A DNA stretch of 64,000 bases, taken from contig CAKZJB010000052.1 of NCBI GenBank assembly GCA_936940865.1, positions 1 to 64,000 on the forward strand, written 5' to 3'. This DNA is from an uncultured Asticcacaulis sp. (lineage in GTDB: Bacteria; Pseudomonadota; Alphaproteobacteria; Caulobacterales; Caulobacteraceae). The position numbers were made by a program, and so were the translations under genes. Below the pieces are notes generated by a model, which worked only from the letters and a program-made list of their open reading frames with translations, was not told where the DNA came from and did no database searches. Numbering within the stretch: the first letter of the stretch is position 1; the number at the start of each line of letters is the position of its first letter. Below are positions 44,624 to 53,830 of the stretch, piece after piece.

Positions 44624-45180
44624 GCGTGACCCTTCTTGCGGCGCGGCGAACGGAAGCGGACGGAAGCCACCAGGCTCAAGATCGCCAGGATGGCGGATGC
44701 GATGGCATTATAGCCCGCCATGCTGAGGCCGAACATGCGCCATGCCGCCACATCGCACTGCGGACCGCGCGTCGTTGCCCCGCCCAGGAAGGCGGCCATC
44801 TGGTCGATGCTGATCTCGCCGCGGGCGGCCGTGCAGCTTTCGGGGCCCGGCCACCACTTCCATTCGACGCCGGCGTGGAAGACGGCCAGGGCCGTGCCCG
44901 TGGCAAAGACGGCGAACAGCACGAAGGAAAAGACGCGCGGCGGCCCCTTGGCGCCGGTGAACAGGGCCCAGACGCTGCATACGGCGGACACCCCGACGGC
45001 GATCCAGTAGATGTCGCGTTGCTTGAGGCAGAGATGGCAGGGGTTCAGGCCGCCGAACACCTGGAATGACCAGGCCGTAGCCAGCATGGCCAATGACACG
45101 AACAGGGCGGTAAGGCTCCACCAGCGGCTGAAAGCCAGGGCCAGCTTGGTATTGGCGATTCGCGTGCGCAAGGTCGTCAT
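44620..45180 (-). CDS. dsbB: Disulfide bond formation protein DsbB
   Basis: DsbB re-oxidises periplasmic DsbA and passes electrons to quinone. This 186-residue, four-helix protein has the first redox pair as Cys48/Cys51 (NPCHLC) and the second as Cys116 and Cys142. A basic tail follows the last helix. It is flanked with overlaps by yqaA-like and coq7; linkage to a ubiquinone-synthesis gene is fitting for a quinone-dependent enzyme. Confidence 0.93.
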   Translation of the reverse strand: MTTLRTRIANTKLALAFSRWWSLTALFVSLAMLATAWSFQVFGGLNPCHLCLKQRDIYWIAVGVSAVCSVWALFTGAKGPPRVFSFVLFAVFATGTALAVFHAGVEWKWWPGPESCTAARGEISIDQMAAFLGGATTRGPQCDVAAWRMFGLSMAGYNAIASAILAILSLVASVRFRSPRRKKGHA

Positions 45181-45767
45181 CAGTGGCCCTTAGCCAGAAA
45201 TTTCATGGCGACGAATCCTATCACGATGATCGCGATTACGACAGTGCCGACCAGATATATGCGCTTTTCGATCAGCTCCGTAACCTCCGGGCCGAAGCGC
45301 TTGCACAGCCACGCCACAAGCATGAAACGCGCCGTGCGGGTGATGGCGGAGGCCACGAAGAACTGCATCAGGCTGAAGTGCGCAAGACCGGCGGCGATGG
45401 TGGTGATCTTGTAGGGGATAGGCGTGACGCCTTTCGCCAGGATCACGAAGAAACCCCACTGGCCGAACCATTGGCGATAGGCTTCCAGCCCCTCGGAGTG
45501 ACCGAAGAATTTCAGGATGGCCAGGCCGACGGGCCCCAGGCTGTAACCGATAAAGTAGCCCAGAAAGCCGCCTATGACCGAGGCCACGGAGCACACCAGG
45601 GCGAAGCGCCAGGCATTTTCCGGGCGCTTGAGAACCATGGGCGCCAGCATGATGTCGGGAGGAATGGGGAAGAAGGAGGCTTCGGCGAACGATACGACGG
45701 CCAGGGCCGTTTCGGCATGGCGGCCGCCCGCCAGGGTCATCATCCAGTTGTAAAGGCGTCTCAGCAC
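45180..45767 (-). CDS. yqaA: VTT/DedA-superfamily membrane protein, YqaA type
   Basis: This 195-residue membrane protein belongs to the VTT (SNARE-associated) superfamily, with EASFFPIPPDIMLAPMVL and FFVILAKGVTPIPYKITTIAAG as the paired re-entrant motifs. Members of the superfamily move phospholipids or polyprenyl phosphates across the membrane; YqaA itself is not defined. It is the first gene of the dsbB-coq7 operon. The 243-base upstream gap is shared with the divergent marR gene. Confidence 0.87.
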   Translation of the reverse strand: MLRRLYNWMMTLAGGRHAETALAVVSFAEASFFPIPPDIMLAPMVLKRPENAWRFALVCSVASVIGGFLGYFIGYSLGPVGLAILKFFGHSEGLEAYRQWFGQWGFFVILAKGVTPIPYKITTIAAGLAHFSLMQFFVASAITRTARFMLVAWLCKRFGPEVTELIEKRIYLVGTVVIAIIVIGFVAMKFLAKGH

Positions 45768-45940
45768 GAACGGTTCCCGGCAATTGTGACAAATATCAAT
45801 GCCCTTAACAGGAGTTTGGCCACTTGTCGCGAGGAAGCGCGTCCGGGGCGCCCGAAAGGGGGCGGAAATTTTCTGACTCCCGCGTCAGTCCGGAAGCGGT
45901 GCTAAACGGTTCATTTAGGGTAAATCGTCAAACTCTTGAA

Positions 45941-45958
45941 AATTACTCATTTGTAATT
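45941..45958 (+). promoter_or_regulatory. Palindromic operator candidate upstream of the MarR gene
   Basis: AATTAC (45941-45946) and GTAATT (45953-45958) form a perfect 6-bp inverted repeat with a 6-base centre, in an AT-rich patch 53 bases before the start. The size fits a MarR dimer site. Confidence 0.55.
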
Positions 45959-46010
45959 GGCTCGGCGTGCGGGCATTTAGCATAGTGCCCTACGAAGGAT
46001 TCGCTTTCAG

Positions 46011-46466
46011 ATGACTCAGACCACGCTTACGCTTGACGAGTACATGCCTTATCGCCTTGCTGTGGCTTCGAACGCAGTAAGCACCTTGATTGCGACGGCC
46101 TATGAAAGCCTTTACGGGCTGCGAATCCCGGAATGGCGGCTGATCACCATCCTGCGCGAGGACGGTCCTTCGACGCAACAGGCCCTGGTCAAGCGCGCCG
46201 GCATGGACAAGGTCACGATTTCGCGTGCCGCCCAGGCGCTGGCCAAGCGCCGCCTGATCACGCGCGCCCCGCACGAACATGACGGCCGTTCGCACCACCT
46301 GATTCTGACCGCGGAAGGCGAACGCCTGTTCGCCGACGTCGCTCCGGCGGCGATCGAGTACGAAAAGGTCATGCTGGCCGACTTCTCGCCCGAGGAACAG
46401 CTTCAGTTCAAGAAGCTGCTGCGCCGGGTCGAGGAAGCCGCCCTCAAGGCCCAGGGCAACCGCTGA
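46011..46466 (+). CDS. MarR family transcriptional regulator
   Basis: This 151-residue winged-helix regulator has the MarR pattern: helix-turn-helix around STQQALVKRAGMDKVTISRAA and a wing with HEHDGRSHHLILTAEG. The dimerisation helices are at both ends. MarR proteins repress stress or catabolic genes until a ligand, often a phenolic or lipid, binds. Neither adjacent operon is an obvious target; an autoregulatory palindrome lies upstream. Confidence 0.9.
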   Translation: MTQTTLTLDEYMPYRLAVASNAVSTLIATAYESLYGLRIPEWRLITILREDGPSTQQALVKRAGMDKVTISRAAQALAKRRLITRAPHEHDGRSHHLILTAEGERLFADVAPAAIEYEKVMLADFSPEEQLQFKKLLRRVEEAALKAQGNR

Positions 46467-46624
46467 TCCCGGTAAATCGCTGAAAAGCCACAGCTGAGGC
46501 GAAAAAGCCCGTACCGGATACGGTAAATGGGCGTTGCGGACTCGCGCCCTTCGGTGCAATCTGTTAACCTTCACGGACGGCTGCGCACAGGCGTGCGACC
46601 AAGGGGAAAGGAGGGGAGGCCGGC

Positions 46625-47306
46625 ATGGACGACAAATACGACGCGCCCCCCGTGGCCGATTTCCCCACCGATGTCGGCGGCCACCACGATTTCCTGTTCT
46701 GGACGGCGGTGACGGTCTGCCTGATCGTTCTGGCGAGCATCCTCACCATCGTTTTCAAGAACGCCCAGCGCGACGCGTCGGGCGGGGTCGGCGGCGCCAT
46801 CGATCGCCGGATCGATGCCGTGAAGAAGCTGTTGTCGGCCGCCGCGAAGGCCGGCCCGGACGACCAGGTCGAAAAGGCGGAAAAGGCCCGCGCCGCCATT
46901 ACCGAGAATTTCCAGCATACCCTGAAGCTCAGCGCCGAACTGAACAAGGTGGTGGGCAAGCTGAACACCGCCATCGAAGGCACCCGGGAAGAGGTCTTCA
47001 AGCCCAAGGGAGCGGCCCCCGCCGCCATGGGTGGCACGGTCATCAATATCGCCGTCAACGCGTCCGAGGTCCAGCCGATGGCCGCCGTCGCGCCCGCCTG
47101 CCGATCCCGCGCCCGAAAAAGTGCCGATGAGCGCGGATGAAAAGAGCGAGGCCATCTGGAAGGCCGTGCAGAAGCTTTTCAATTACTGGAAGAACATGAG
47201 CGCCGTCGCCACGGCCTTCCGCGCCGCCCAGGCCCAGCTTATGGCGTCGCCGGCGTGGGAAGATCCGCGTGAAGAGGGCGCAGGCCCGGGCAAGTCGAGG
47301 AAGTGA
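46625..47306 (+). pseudogene. Membrane coiled-coil protein, frameshifted; paralogue of the next gene
   Basis: The frame at 46625 encodes one transmembrane helix (about residues 23-45) and a coiled-coil region. It then loses sense after NIAVNASEVQPMAAVAPA and stops at 47140. From about 47100 the +1 frame continues naturally (ADPAPEKVPMSADEKSEAIW, then KAVQKLFNYWKN) to 47306. Both parts align with the next gene, for example KVVGKLNTAIEGT with KIVGELDTALKGE, and FRAAQAQLMASP with IRAAQDELAAPP. One extra base near 47099-47101 explains the break. Decay, base-calling error or programmed frameshifting are all possible. Confidence 0.7.
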
Positions 47307-48076
47307 TGGCGCGTTCCGATCCCGGTTTTGACGATACGTTCGGCGGCGACGCCCCCGACCCGTCGGGCTATGGTCCCGGCCTGCATGTCGAGCCGCGCAT
47401 CCTGGTTACGCTGATCGTGCTCGGCCTGGCCATCCTGGCGGTCGGTGCCCTTGCCTACTATACCGGCCGGCAGCGCGGCCGCCGCCGGCTGGCCCGCCAG
47501 CGCGAGGCCTCGGCCGAAGCCATCTACAAGAGCGTGCGCTGGTATCTCGACCGGGCGCTGAAGTCGTCCGGCGCCGTAATTCTTGAGCGCGCGCGCGAGG
47601 TGGCCGAGGTCATCGAGGCGCGTCTGGGCTTCGTCATCGCGCTCAACGCCAAGCCGGGCAAGATCGTCGGCGAACTGGACACGGCCCTGAAGGGCGAAAA
47701 GCCGTCGGCCGCGCCCGATCCGACACCGAAGGTCAAGGTCGCCCTGGCTACCGAAGCCCACTATCTCGAAGTCTGGAAGGCGCTGCAGGGACTGAACAAG
47801 CTGTGGCAGGACAAGCCCGCCGTCATGGCCATGATTCGCGCCGCCCAGGACGAACTGGCCGCGCCCCCAAAGCCCGAGCGCGCTCCTGTCCGTCAGCCTG
47901 TGGAAAAGCCCCGGGCCGTCAAGGAAAAGGCGGCTAAGGCGCAGCCGGCGGTCAAGGCTGCCGCTCCGGCTCCGGCTCCGGCTCCCGCCCCCGCCCCCGC
48001 CCGCGCCGCCGCCGAACCGGGGCAAGAAGCTGCCGGCACACAAGCGCAACATGCTGGCCTGATTGCCGTAGCGTAA
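47306..48076 (+). CDS. Membrane coiled-coil protein of unknown function
   Basis: This 256-residue protein has one transmembrane helix (about residues 31-52), an Arg-rich cytosolic start to the following domain, helical segments, a WKALQGLNKLWQ block, and a Pro/Ala repeat tail (PAPAPAPAPAPA). It is a tandem paralogue of the preceding frameshifted gene, and its ATG overlaps that gene's stop (TGATG). No known family was recognised. In the last 20 codons another frame reads KKLPAHKRNML and stops at 48064, so a second indel in the GC-rich repeat cannot be excluded. Confidence 0.65.
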   Translation: MARSDPGFDDTFGGDAPDPSGYGPGLHVEPRILVTLIVLGLAILAVGALAYYTGRQRGRRRLARQREASAEAIYKSVRWYLDRALKSSGAVILERAREVAEVIEARLGFVIALNAKPGKIVGELDTALKGEKPSAAPDPTPKVKVALATEAHYLEVWKALQGLNKLWQDKPAVMAMIRAAQDELAAPPKPERAPVRQPVEKPRAVKEKAAKAQPAVKAAAPAPAPAPAPAPARAAAEPGQEAAGTQAQHAGLIAVA

Positions 48077-48253
48077 GTATTGCCGGTCTGGTGTGATTGT
48101 CCGCCGAAAATACAGGCAATACAGGGTTGTGTTCCCGTATGATGGCTCACAGTATTGTTGCAATACCGGTGCTGTTTCACTGTTAGTGCAGCCGTGAAAG
48201 CGAATATTTACCTCTCCGCGTCATCTTCAGTTGGCAGGTAGAGGACGTTTTCC

Positions 48254-49465
48254 GTGTTTCGGAGCTGGCTGTCGAAAATCGCTGCGAACAGTCGCGGCAA
48301 TGTCGCCACGATCGTTGCCCTGAGCGCGGTACCGCTGTTGCTCAGCAGTGTCGCTGTGCTCGAAATCACCTCGATTTCCAATGATCACGCCAGGCTTCAG
48401 GCGGCGGCCGATGCCGGCGCCCTGGCCGGAGCCGGCCGGCTGTCCGTGGCCACCGGTGCGATCTCCGGGCCGTCCGATACCGCGGCGACGGTAACGAAAC
48501 AGACGGCGGCGCAATCGGGTATTGCGACGGCGGTGTCGGTCCAGGTCACGGTCGCCGCCGACAACAGCGCCGTCACGGTCGTTGCCACCACGATGCACCA
48601 GCCCATTGTCGACCTGCTGGGGGCGCGTACGGTCACGGCCACGGCCAAGGCCGAAAACATGGGCCATATTCCCTTGTGCATACTCCAGACGGGGACGGGC
48701 GGCATCAGGATGCAGAACCAGGCGCGCGTCCGCGCGACGGGCTGCGCCGTCCACGCCAATGACGACATCAAGGTCGATCCGGGCGCCATGATCCAGGCCG
48801 ACCGGACCGAGGCCGTGGGTACCATAAGCGGGCCGGTGTCTCCGGCCGGCTTTTCCGGCGCCATGACCATCGGCGACCCCTTTGCGTCGATGAACCTCAA
48901 TCCGCCGCTCGGCTGCGTCGGCAAGCCCCTGACCATTAAGGAACTGACCGGTCTGGTGCTTGCCCTGCCACCTGGCGTGCATTGCGAGCGCTATGAGGTC
49001 GAGAAGAACGCCACCCTGATCCTTTTGCCGGGCGAGCATTATTTCATGAATGATCTCAATGCCCATGAAAACGCAATCATTACAGGCGACGACGTCGTGC
49101 TCGTCTTCGGTTCCACCGAGAAGATCACCTTTGCCGACAAGGCGCAGGTGACGCTGGGCGCGCGCAGGAGCGGGCCGTTCGCCGGCTTTCTTCTGGTAAC
49201 GACGCGCGACAACACCCAGACCTTCGCCATCGCGTCAGACCACGTCAACAAGCTGCTCGGCACGATCTATATCCCGAACGCCACCCTGGCCGTCGAAACC
49301 TCGGGCAATGTCGCCCAGGACTCGGCCTGGAGCATCATCGTGGCCCAGAACCTGACGCTGAAACAGAACCCGAACCTGGTGATCAATACGGGCTATGTCG
49401 GCTCGGGCGTGCCCGTGCCGGACGGCGTCGGGCCCAACCGCAGCCAACCGGTCCTCGCGCAGTAG
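48254..49465 (+). CDS. Tad/Flp pilus-type membrane-anchored protein (TadG N-terminus)
   Basis: This 403-residue protein has the Tad-like N-terminus SRGNVATIVALSAVPLL with a single helix (about residues 18-38), followed by NDHARLQAAADAGALAGA. The remainder is beta-rich with turn repeats (VEKNATLILLPGEHYF; ENAIITGDDVVLVF) like a right-handed helix. It is therefore a secreted or surface protein with the anchor of pilus-assembly proteins, not a complete TadG: no von Willebrand domain is seen. The start is a GTG with AGAGGA upstream. No other tad genes are near. Confidence 0.75.
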   Translation: MFRSWLSKIAANSRGNVATIVALSAVPLLLSSVAVLEITSISNDHARLQAAADAGALAGAGRLSVATGAISGPSDTAATVTKQTAAQSGIATAVSVQVTVAADNSAVTVVATTMHQPIVDLLGARTVTATAKAENMGHIPLCILQTGTGGIRMQNQARVRATGCAVHANDDIKVDPGAMIQADRTEAVGTISGPVSPAGFSGAMTIGDPFASMNLNPPLGCVGKPLTIKELTGLVLALPPGVHCERYEVEKNATLILLPGEHYFMNDLNAHENAIITGDDVVLVFGSTEKITFADKAQVTLGARRSGPFAGFLLVTTRDNTQTFAIASDHVNKLLGTIYIPNATLAVETSGNVAQDSAWSIIVAQNLTLKQNPNLVINTGYVGSGVPVPDGVGPNRSQPVLAQ

Positions 49466-49488
49466 GCCTGCGTCCCGGGGCGGCTGGA

Positions 49489-50139
49489 TCAGCGATCGCC
49501 GCTTCCCCTTTCCGGCAGCCATTTCGAGCAGGCGGCTATCCGGCTTTCGAGGTTTTGCAGCGCGGCCGGGCCGTATCGCCGGTCGATGTCGCGCAGCCGT
49601 TGGGCCGCGCATTCGAATTCGGCGTGCACTTCGTCGTCCGTTGCCGCGGCCCCCTTGCAGAACCACTCGACCTTATGCGGTTCGAATATCCTGAACAGCG
49701 GGCCATTTCCCGGATCGAACAATTCGCCGCCCCGGCCCCTGGTAATCCACGCGGAAGACAAGCCGGAATTGTGTTCGACAAGCTCCCCGCCGCCGGAATG
49801 GCTCGCCGGCAGGGCCGCCTTGCTCCGTTTCATGTGCGGGTTTGACAAAAACGGACAGTTCAGAAGCGCGACCCGCGCGCATTCGGGATGGGCGGGGGGC
49901 TCGCCCGTGCAGCGGTTTATCATGCTTACGGGGCCGACGATCCAGGCGCGGAAGGCAAAAAGCTGCTTTCCGCAAATCCAGCAGAGATCGCGGTTCCATC
50001 CTTCGATCAGTCTGCGGCCATCGACGACCCTGAAATCGGGCTTCCCGGAAAACCAGTCGACGAACCATGGTACAGGTATGCCGCGTTCGTCTGTTGGCAG
50101 CGCTCGCATCCCCGCAGGGAGCGGATCGAACCGATTCAT
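49489..50139 (-). CDS. Cysteine-rich hypothetical protein
   Basis: This 216-residue cytosolic protein has a CWICGKQL pair, the conserved-looking AWIVGPVSMINR segment, then EPPAHPECARVALLNCPFL. Together these suggest a small treble-clef metal site. Similar proteins occur in rhizobia, Caulobacter relatives and some phages; their function is unknown. The ATG at 50139 has AGGA seven bases ahead. It converges with the Tad-like gene and follows the hybrid kinase divergently by its flank only; no operon partner is seen. Confidence 0.7.
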   Translation of the reverse strand: MNRFDPLPAGMRALPTDERGIPVPWFVDWFSGKPDFRVVDGRRLIEGWNRDLCWICGKQLFAFRAWIVGPVSMINRCTGEPPAHPECARVALLNCPFLSNPHMKRSKAALPASHSGGGELVEHNSGLSSAWITRGRGGELFDPGNGPLFRIFEPHKVEWFCKGAAATDDEVHAEFECAAQRLRDIDRRYGPAALQNLESRIAACSKWLPERGSGDR

Positions 50140-50222
50140 GGTCATGTCCTGGAAAACACGGATAAGCTGCGCCAATCGATAGCGAAGTCAATATCCGGAT
50201 ATCTGTTTTTTGGGGGCGGATA

Positions 50223-53200
50223 TCAGGCCGCGGCCTGAACCATGTCCGACAGGTCGGACGCCGGGACCGGGCGGCCGAACAGATAGCCCTGCAGGGCGTG
50301 GACGCCGGCTGCCTTGAGGTGTTTGTGCTGGCTTTGGGTTTCGATGCCTTCGGCCACGACCTGCATGCCGAAGGCGCGGCCCAGACCCGTGACCGCCTGG
50401 ATAATCGCCAGGGCTTCCAGGGCCGGCTTGGGCTGGCCGTCCAGCGCCGTAACGAAGACCTTGTCGATCTTGACCTTGTCGAAGGCGAAGCGATGCAAGG
50501 CGGTAAGACTGGAATAGCCGGCGCCGAAGTCGTCCAGCGCCAGCTTGACGCCCATGGCATGAATGTCGTCGAACACCTGCGACACCCGTTCCGGGTCGTT
50601 CATGAAAGCGGTTTCGGTCATCTCAAGCACCAGCCGGCCGGGCGGATAGCCGGTCGACGACAGCAGGCGCCGCAGGTCCGACACGAAATTCGGATCTTCG
50701 AGCTCGATCGGCGAAACATTGACCGCCACGGGAATGGTCCAGTCGCGGGTTTCCGACAGCACGGTCCGGCGGACGAAGGCGCCGAGCTTTCCGATCAGGC
50801 CGTTGCGCTCGGCCAGCGGCACGAAGATGTCCGGGCCGACCGGGGGACGGCCGTCGCGGCGCCAGCGGACCAGGGCTTCGGCGGAAATGATCTGTTGGCC
50901 CGTGCGGTCGAAAATGGGCTGATAGACCATTTCGAAGGCGCCTGCATCGAGATCGGCGTCGAGTTCCGCCGCCAGGTCGTTTACCCGGGCAGGCTTCGCC
51001 GCCGCCGCGCCCGCGCCGGGCAGGGCCGCAAGCGTGCTTTGCAGAACGGCGTGAAGGCCGGCCAGGTCCGAGGCGGTGATCCTGCCGCCCGCATCACGGA
51101 TCGTATGTTCGATGGCCGCCGAGGCCTCGGCCACCGCCCTGGCGCCGAGATTGAGGCTCATCGATTTGAGGGCGTGGGCCGCGCGCGCCACGGCATCGCT
51201 GTCACCGGCCCCGTGCGCCGCCACCATGTTCGCCAGCGTTTCGGGGGCATGGCGGTGATAGAGGTCGATCACGCGGTCGAGGAAGGCGTCGGCGCGCGCG
51301 AACAGGGGACCGGTGATGTCGGCGTCGAAGAGCGCGCTTTCGACAGGCGCGGCCGTCGCCGCGGCCGGCGCCTCGACAGCCGGAGCGACGGGCGCCTGCG
51401 CCAGTCCCCCCGGCAGCCATGCTTTGAGGATCCGGCCGAGGTCGGCCAGGGTAAAGGGCTTGTGCAGGACATCGTCCATGCCGGCGTCGCGCCAGGCGTC
51501 CGCCGCCGAGCCCACCACGTGCGCGGTCAGGGCGACGACAGGCAGACGCAATGCGCCGGCTTCCGTCTGGCGCAGGCGGCGGGTCGCTTCGTAGCCGTCC
51601 ATAACCGGCATGGAGCCGTCCATCAGCACAAGGTCGAACGGCCGGCTGGCGATGACGGTCAGCGCGGCCCGGCCGTCATTGGCTGTTTCGCCGCGGATGC
51701 CGAAACGCAGCAGGGCTTCCAGGGCCACTTCGCGGTTGACTTCGCTGTCGTCGACCACCAGCACCCTGGCCTCGGGATAGGCTGCATCGATGGCGTCGCG
51801 TGTCGTTTCGCTGTCGCGGATGGCGAAGCCCGTGCCGTCGCGCATGGCAAGGATCAGGGCGTCGACGTCGCGGTGGCGCAGGGGGCGGGGCAGGGCGCAG
51901 GCTGCACGGCCAGCCGTCACCATGGCATCGCCTTCGCCGTCCTCCGGCTCGACCGCCAGCACGAGGGCCGAAGGAGGCACGCCCTGGCGGTGGGCCGCGT
52001 CGGCGATGACAAGGTCGGCGTCGCCATCGACGACGTCGATTCCGGCGGCGGCCAGCCGTCCGGCGACGGCTCGGCGTTCCAGAACCGCATCCATCCGTAC
52101 CGAGGCGGTGCCACGGCCCGCCCACGGCGGCGCGGCCGATGCCGCGCCGGCAAAAACGGGCAGGCGAACGTGGAACTGCGTGCCCCGGCCCGGTTCGCTG
52201 GTGACGGCGATGGCGCCGCCCATGGCTTCGGCCAGGCGCCTGGCGATCGACAGGCCAAGCCCCGTGCCGCCGAACCGGCGGGTCGTCGTCCGGTCCTCCT
52301 GCTCGAAGGCGCTGAATATCGATTTCAGCTTCGATTTCGCGATGCCGATGCCGGTATCCTCGATCACCAGCCGCCAGTAGCCGGGCTTGCTGTCGGCGGA
52401 AACATGGACGCAGACATAGCCGGTCTCGGTGAACTTCAGCGCGTTCGACACCAGGTTCGATACGACCTGACCCAGGCGCACCGGGTCGGCCGGCACGATG
52501 CGCGGGGCATCGGGATCGGCGAGCGCGATCAGTTCCAGGCCCTTTTCGCGCGCCTTGGCCTTGAACAGGGCCAGGGTGTCGTCGACCAGGTCGAGGATGT
52601 CGACCTCGCAGGTTTCGACCTCCAGCTTGCCGGCCTCGATCTTGGAAAAGTCGAGAACGTCATTGATCACGGCCAGCAGGTTGCGGCCCGAGCGCGCGAT
52701 CGTCGCCGCATGGCGCCGGGCCCTGGCGGGCAGGCTCTCGGCGGCCAGCAGTTCGGCCATGACCATGACGCCGTTCATCGGTGTGCGGATTTCGTGGCTC
52801 ATCGTCGCCAGGAAATCGGACTTGGCGCGATTGGCGGCCTGGGCTTCGTCACGCGCCGCCAGATAGTCGCGCGTGCGGGCGGCGACCTCGGCTTCCAGCC
52901 CTTTCAGGTGGGCGTCGATCTTGCGGTCGCGCTCGGCAATGGCGTCGAGCATGGCGTTGAAGCCGGTGACCAGCGTCCCGACCTCGTCCCGCGACCGGGT
53001 CGCGACGCGGCGGGAAAAGTCGCCCCCGGCGGCGATGGCTTCGACGGAACGGGTCAGGTCGGCCAATGGCGCCGTCATGCTGTATTGCATGCGCCGCGCC
53101 AACCACAGGGCGAAAGCCAGGGCTCCGCCGGCCAGCAAAAAGATGCCCGACACGGCCTGGACCAGGACAAGGCCGAAGCCTTGCGCGGTGTGGACGATGA

Positions 53201-53735
53201 CGACCTGCCCCAGGCGGTGGGCGCCTATGCGAATCGGCGCCACCACCCGGATGGTGCGGGTCAGCACCAGATCGCGGATGCCGGCACGCGGCGCGTCGGT
53301 ATAAAGTGTAAGGTCGTTGGCCAGCCGTGATCCGGCGCCTGTCTCGGCCAGCACCTGGCCCCGGGCGTCCTGGATACGGGCATAGGTGACGCCCGGCGTA
53401 TGCGTTACGGCGCGCAGTACGGCGAAGGCCTGCGCCGCATTGTCGTTTTGGGCGGCTTCGACGGCATTGCCGGCCAGAAGGTTGGCGACCGTGCTCATCG
53501 ACGCCCAGCGGGTTTCGGCCTGGCGCGAGGTTTCACGGACGATGAAGAGGGTGGCGACGGGAAGGGTGGACAACAGCACCGAGCCCAGCACCAGGCCGCT
53601 CAGACGGCGGCGGATGGAGGTTTTTGGCACCGCAGGCCGTTCTTCACGGTCATGGCGGTCATTTTGTACCTTTTTCGCCATGGAGACTCGCGGTTGGCGC
53701 GCATTGGACAGGGGCTCACCATTGCTAATAATCAC
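50223..53735 (-). CDS. Hybrid sensor kinase with receiver, HPt and EAL domains
   Basis: This 1170-residue inner-membrane protein has two helices (about 45-65 and 188-212) around a periplasmic sensor and a HAMP domain (about 213-265). The HisKA has His314 in SHEIRTPMNG, and the HATPase has DTGIGI and GGTGLGLSIA. A degenerate receiver-like stretch (545-640), a receiver with Asp706, an HPt with His854 and a C-terminal EAL domain (930-1160) follow. The EAL set E953, N1006, E1041, D1068/D1069, K1089 and E1129 is present, so c-di-GMP hydrolysis is expected. A full phosphorelay and its output are thus on one chain. The start may be the GTG at 53735 or the ATG at 53681. Confidence 0.9.
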   Translation of the reverse strand: MIISNGEPLSNARQPRVSMAKKVQNDRHDREERPAVPKTSIRRRLSGLVLGSVLLSTLPVATLFIVRETSRQAETRWASMSTVANLLAGNAVEAAQNDNAAQAFAVLRAVTHTPGVTYARIQDARGQVLAETGAGSRLANDLTLYTDAPRAGIRDLVLTRTIRVVAPIRIGAHRLGQVVIVHTAQGFGLVLVQAVSGIFLLAGGALAFALWLARRMQYSMTAPLADLTRSVEAIAAGGDFSRRVATRSRDEVGTLVTGFNAMLDAIAERDRKIDAHLKGLEAEVAARTRDYLAARDEAQAANRAKSDFLATMSHEIRTPMNGVMVMAELLAAESLPARARRHAATIARSGRNLLAVINDVLDFSKIEAGKLEVETCEVDILDLVDDTLALFKAKAREKGLELIALADPDAPRIVPADPVRLGQVVSNLVSNALKFTETGYVCVHVSADSKPGYWRLVIEDTGIGIAKSKLKSIFSAFEQEDRTTTRRFGGTGLGLSIARRLAEAMGGAIAVTSEPGRGTQFHVRLPVFAGAASAAPPWAGRGTASVRMDAVLERRAVAGRLAAAGIDVVDGDADLVIADAAHRQGVPPSALVLAVEPEDGEGDAMVTAGRAACALPRPLRHRDVDALILAMRDGTGFAIRDSETTRDAIDAAYPEARVLVVDDSEVNREVALEALLRFGIRGETANDGRAALTVIASRPFDLVLMDGSMPVMDGYEATRRLRQTEAGALRLPVVALTAHVVGSAADAWRDAGMDDVLHKPFTLADLGRILKAWLPGGLAQAPVAPAVEAPAAATAAPVESALFDADITGPLFARADAFLDRVIDLYHRHAPETLANMVAAHGAGDSDAVARAAHALKSMSLNLGARAVAEASAAIEHTIRDAGGRITASDLAGLHAVLQSTLAALPGAGAAAAKPARVNDLAAELDADLDAGAFEMVYQPIFDRTGQQIISAEALVRWRRDGRPPVGPDIFVPLAERNGLIGKLGAFVRRTVLSETRDWTIPVAVNVSPIELEDPNFVSDLRRLLSSTGYPPGRLVLEMTETAFMNDPERVSQVFDDIHAMGVKLALDDFGAGYSSLTALHRFAFDKVKIDKVFVTALDGQPKPALEALAIIQAVTGLGRAFGMQVVAEGIETQSQHKHLKAAGVHALQGYLFGRPVPASDLSDMVQAAA

Positions 53736-53830
53736 ATGTTAAAAACTTCCTGCTAAACCGTTCGATGGGGCGAAAACGAGAAAGTCCGGAGGATGATCCT
53801 CCGCCGCGTACAGGGAGCTGTTCGGACACC

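Noticed and set aside
50298-53330. 1010-codon open frame antisense to the hybrid kinase
   Set aside because: It lies fully opposite a gene with clear domains; the product is Arg/Gly/His-rich and shadow-like.
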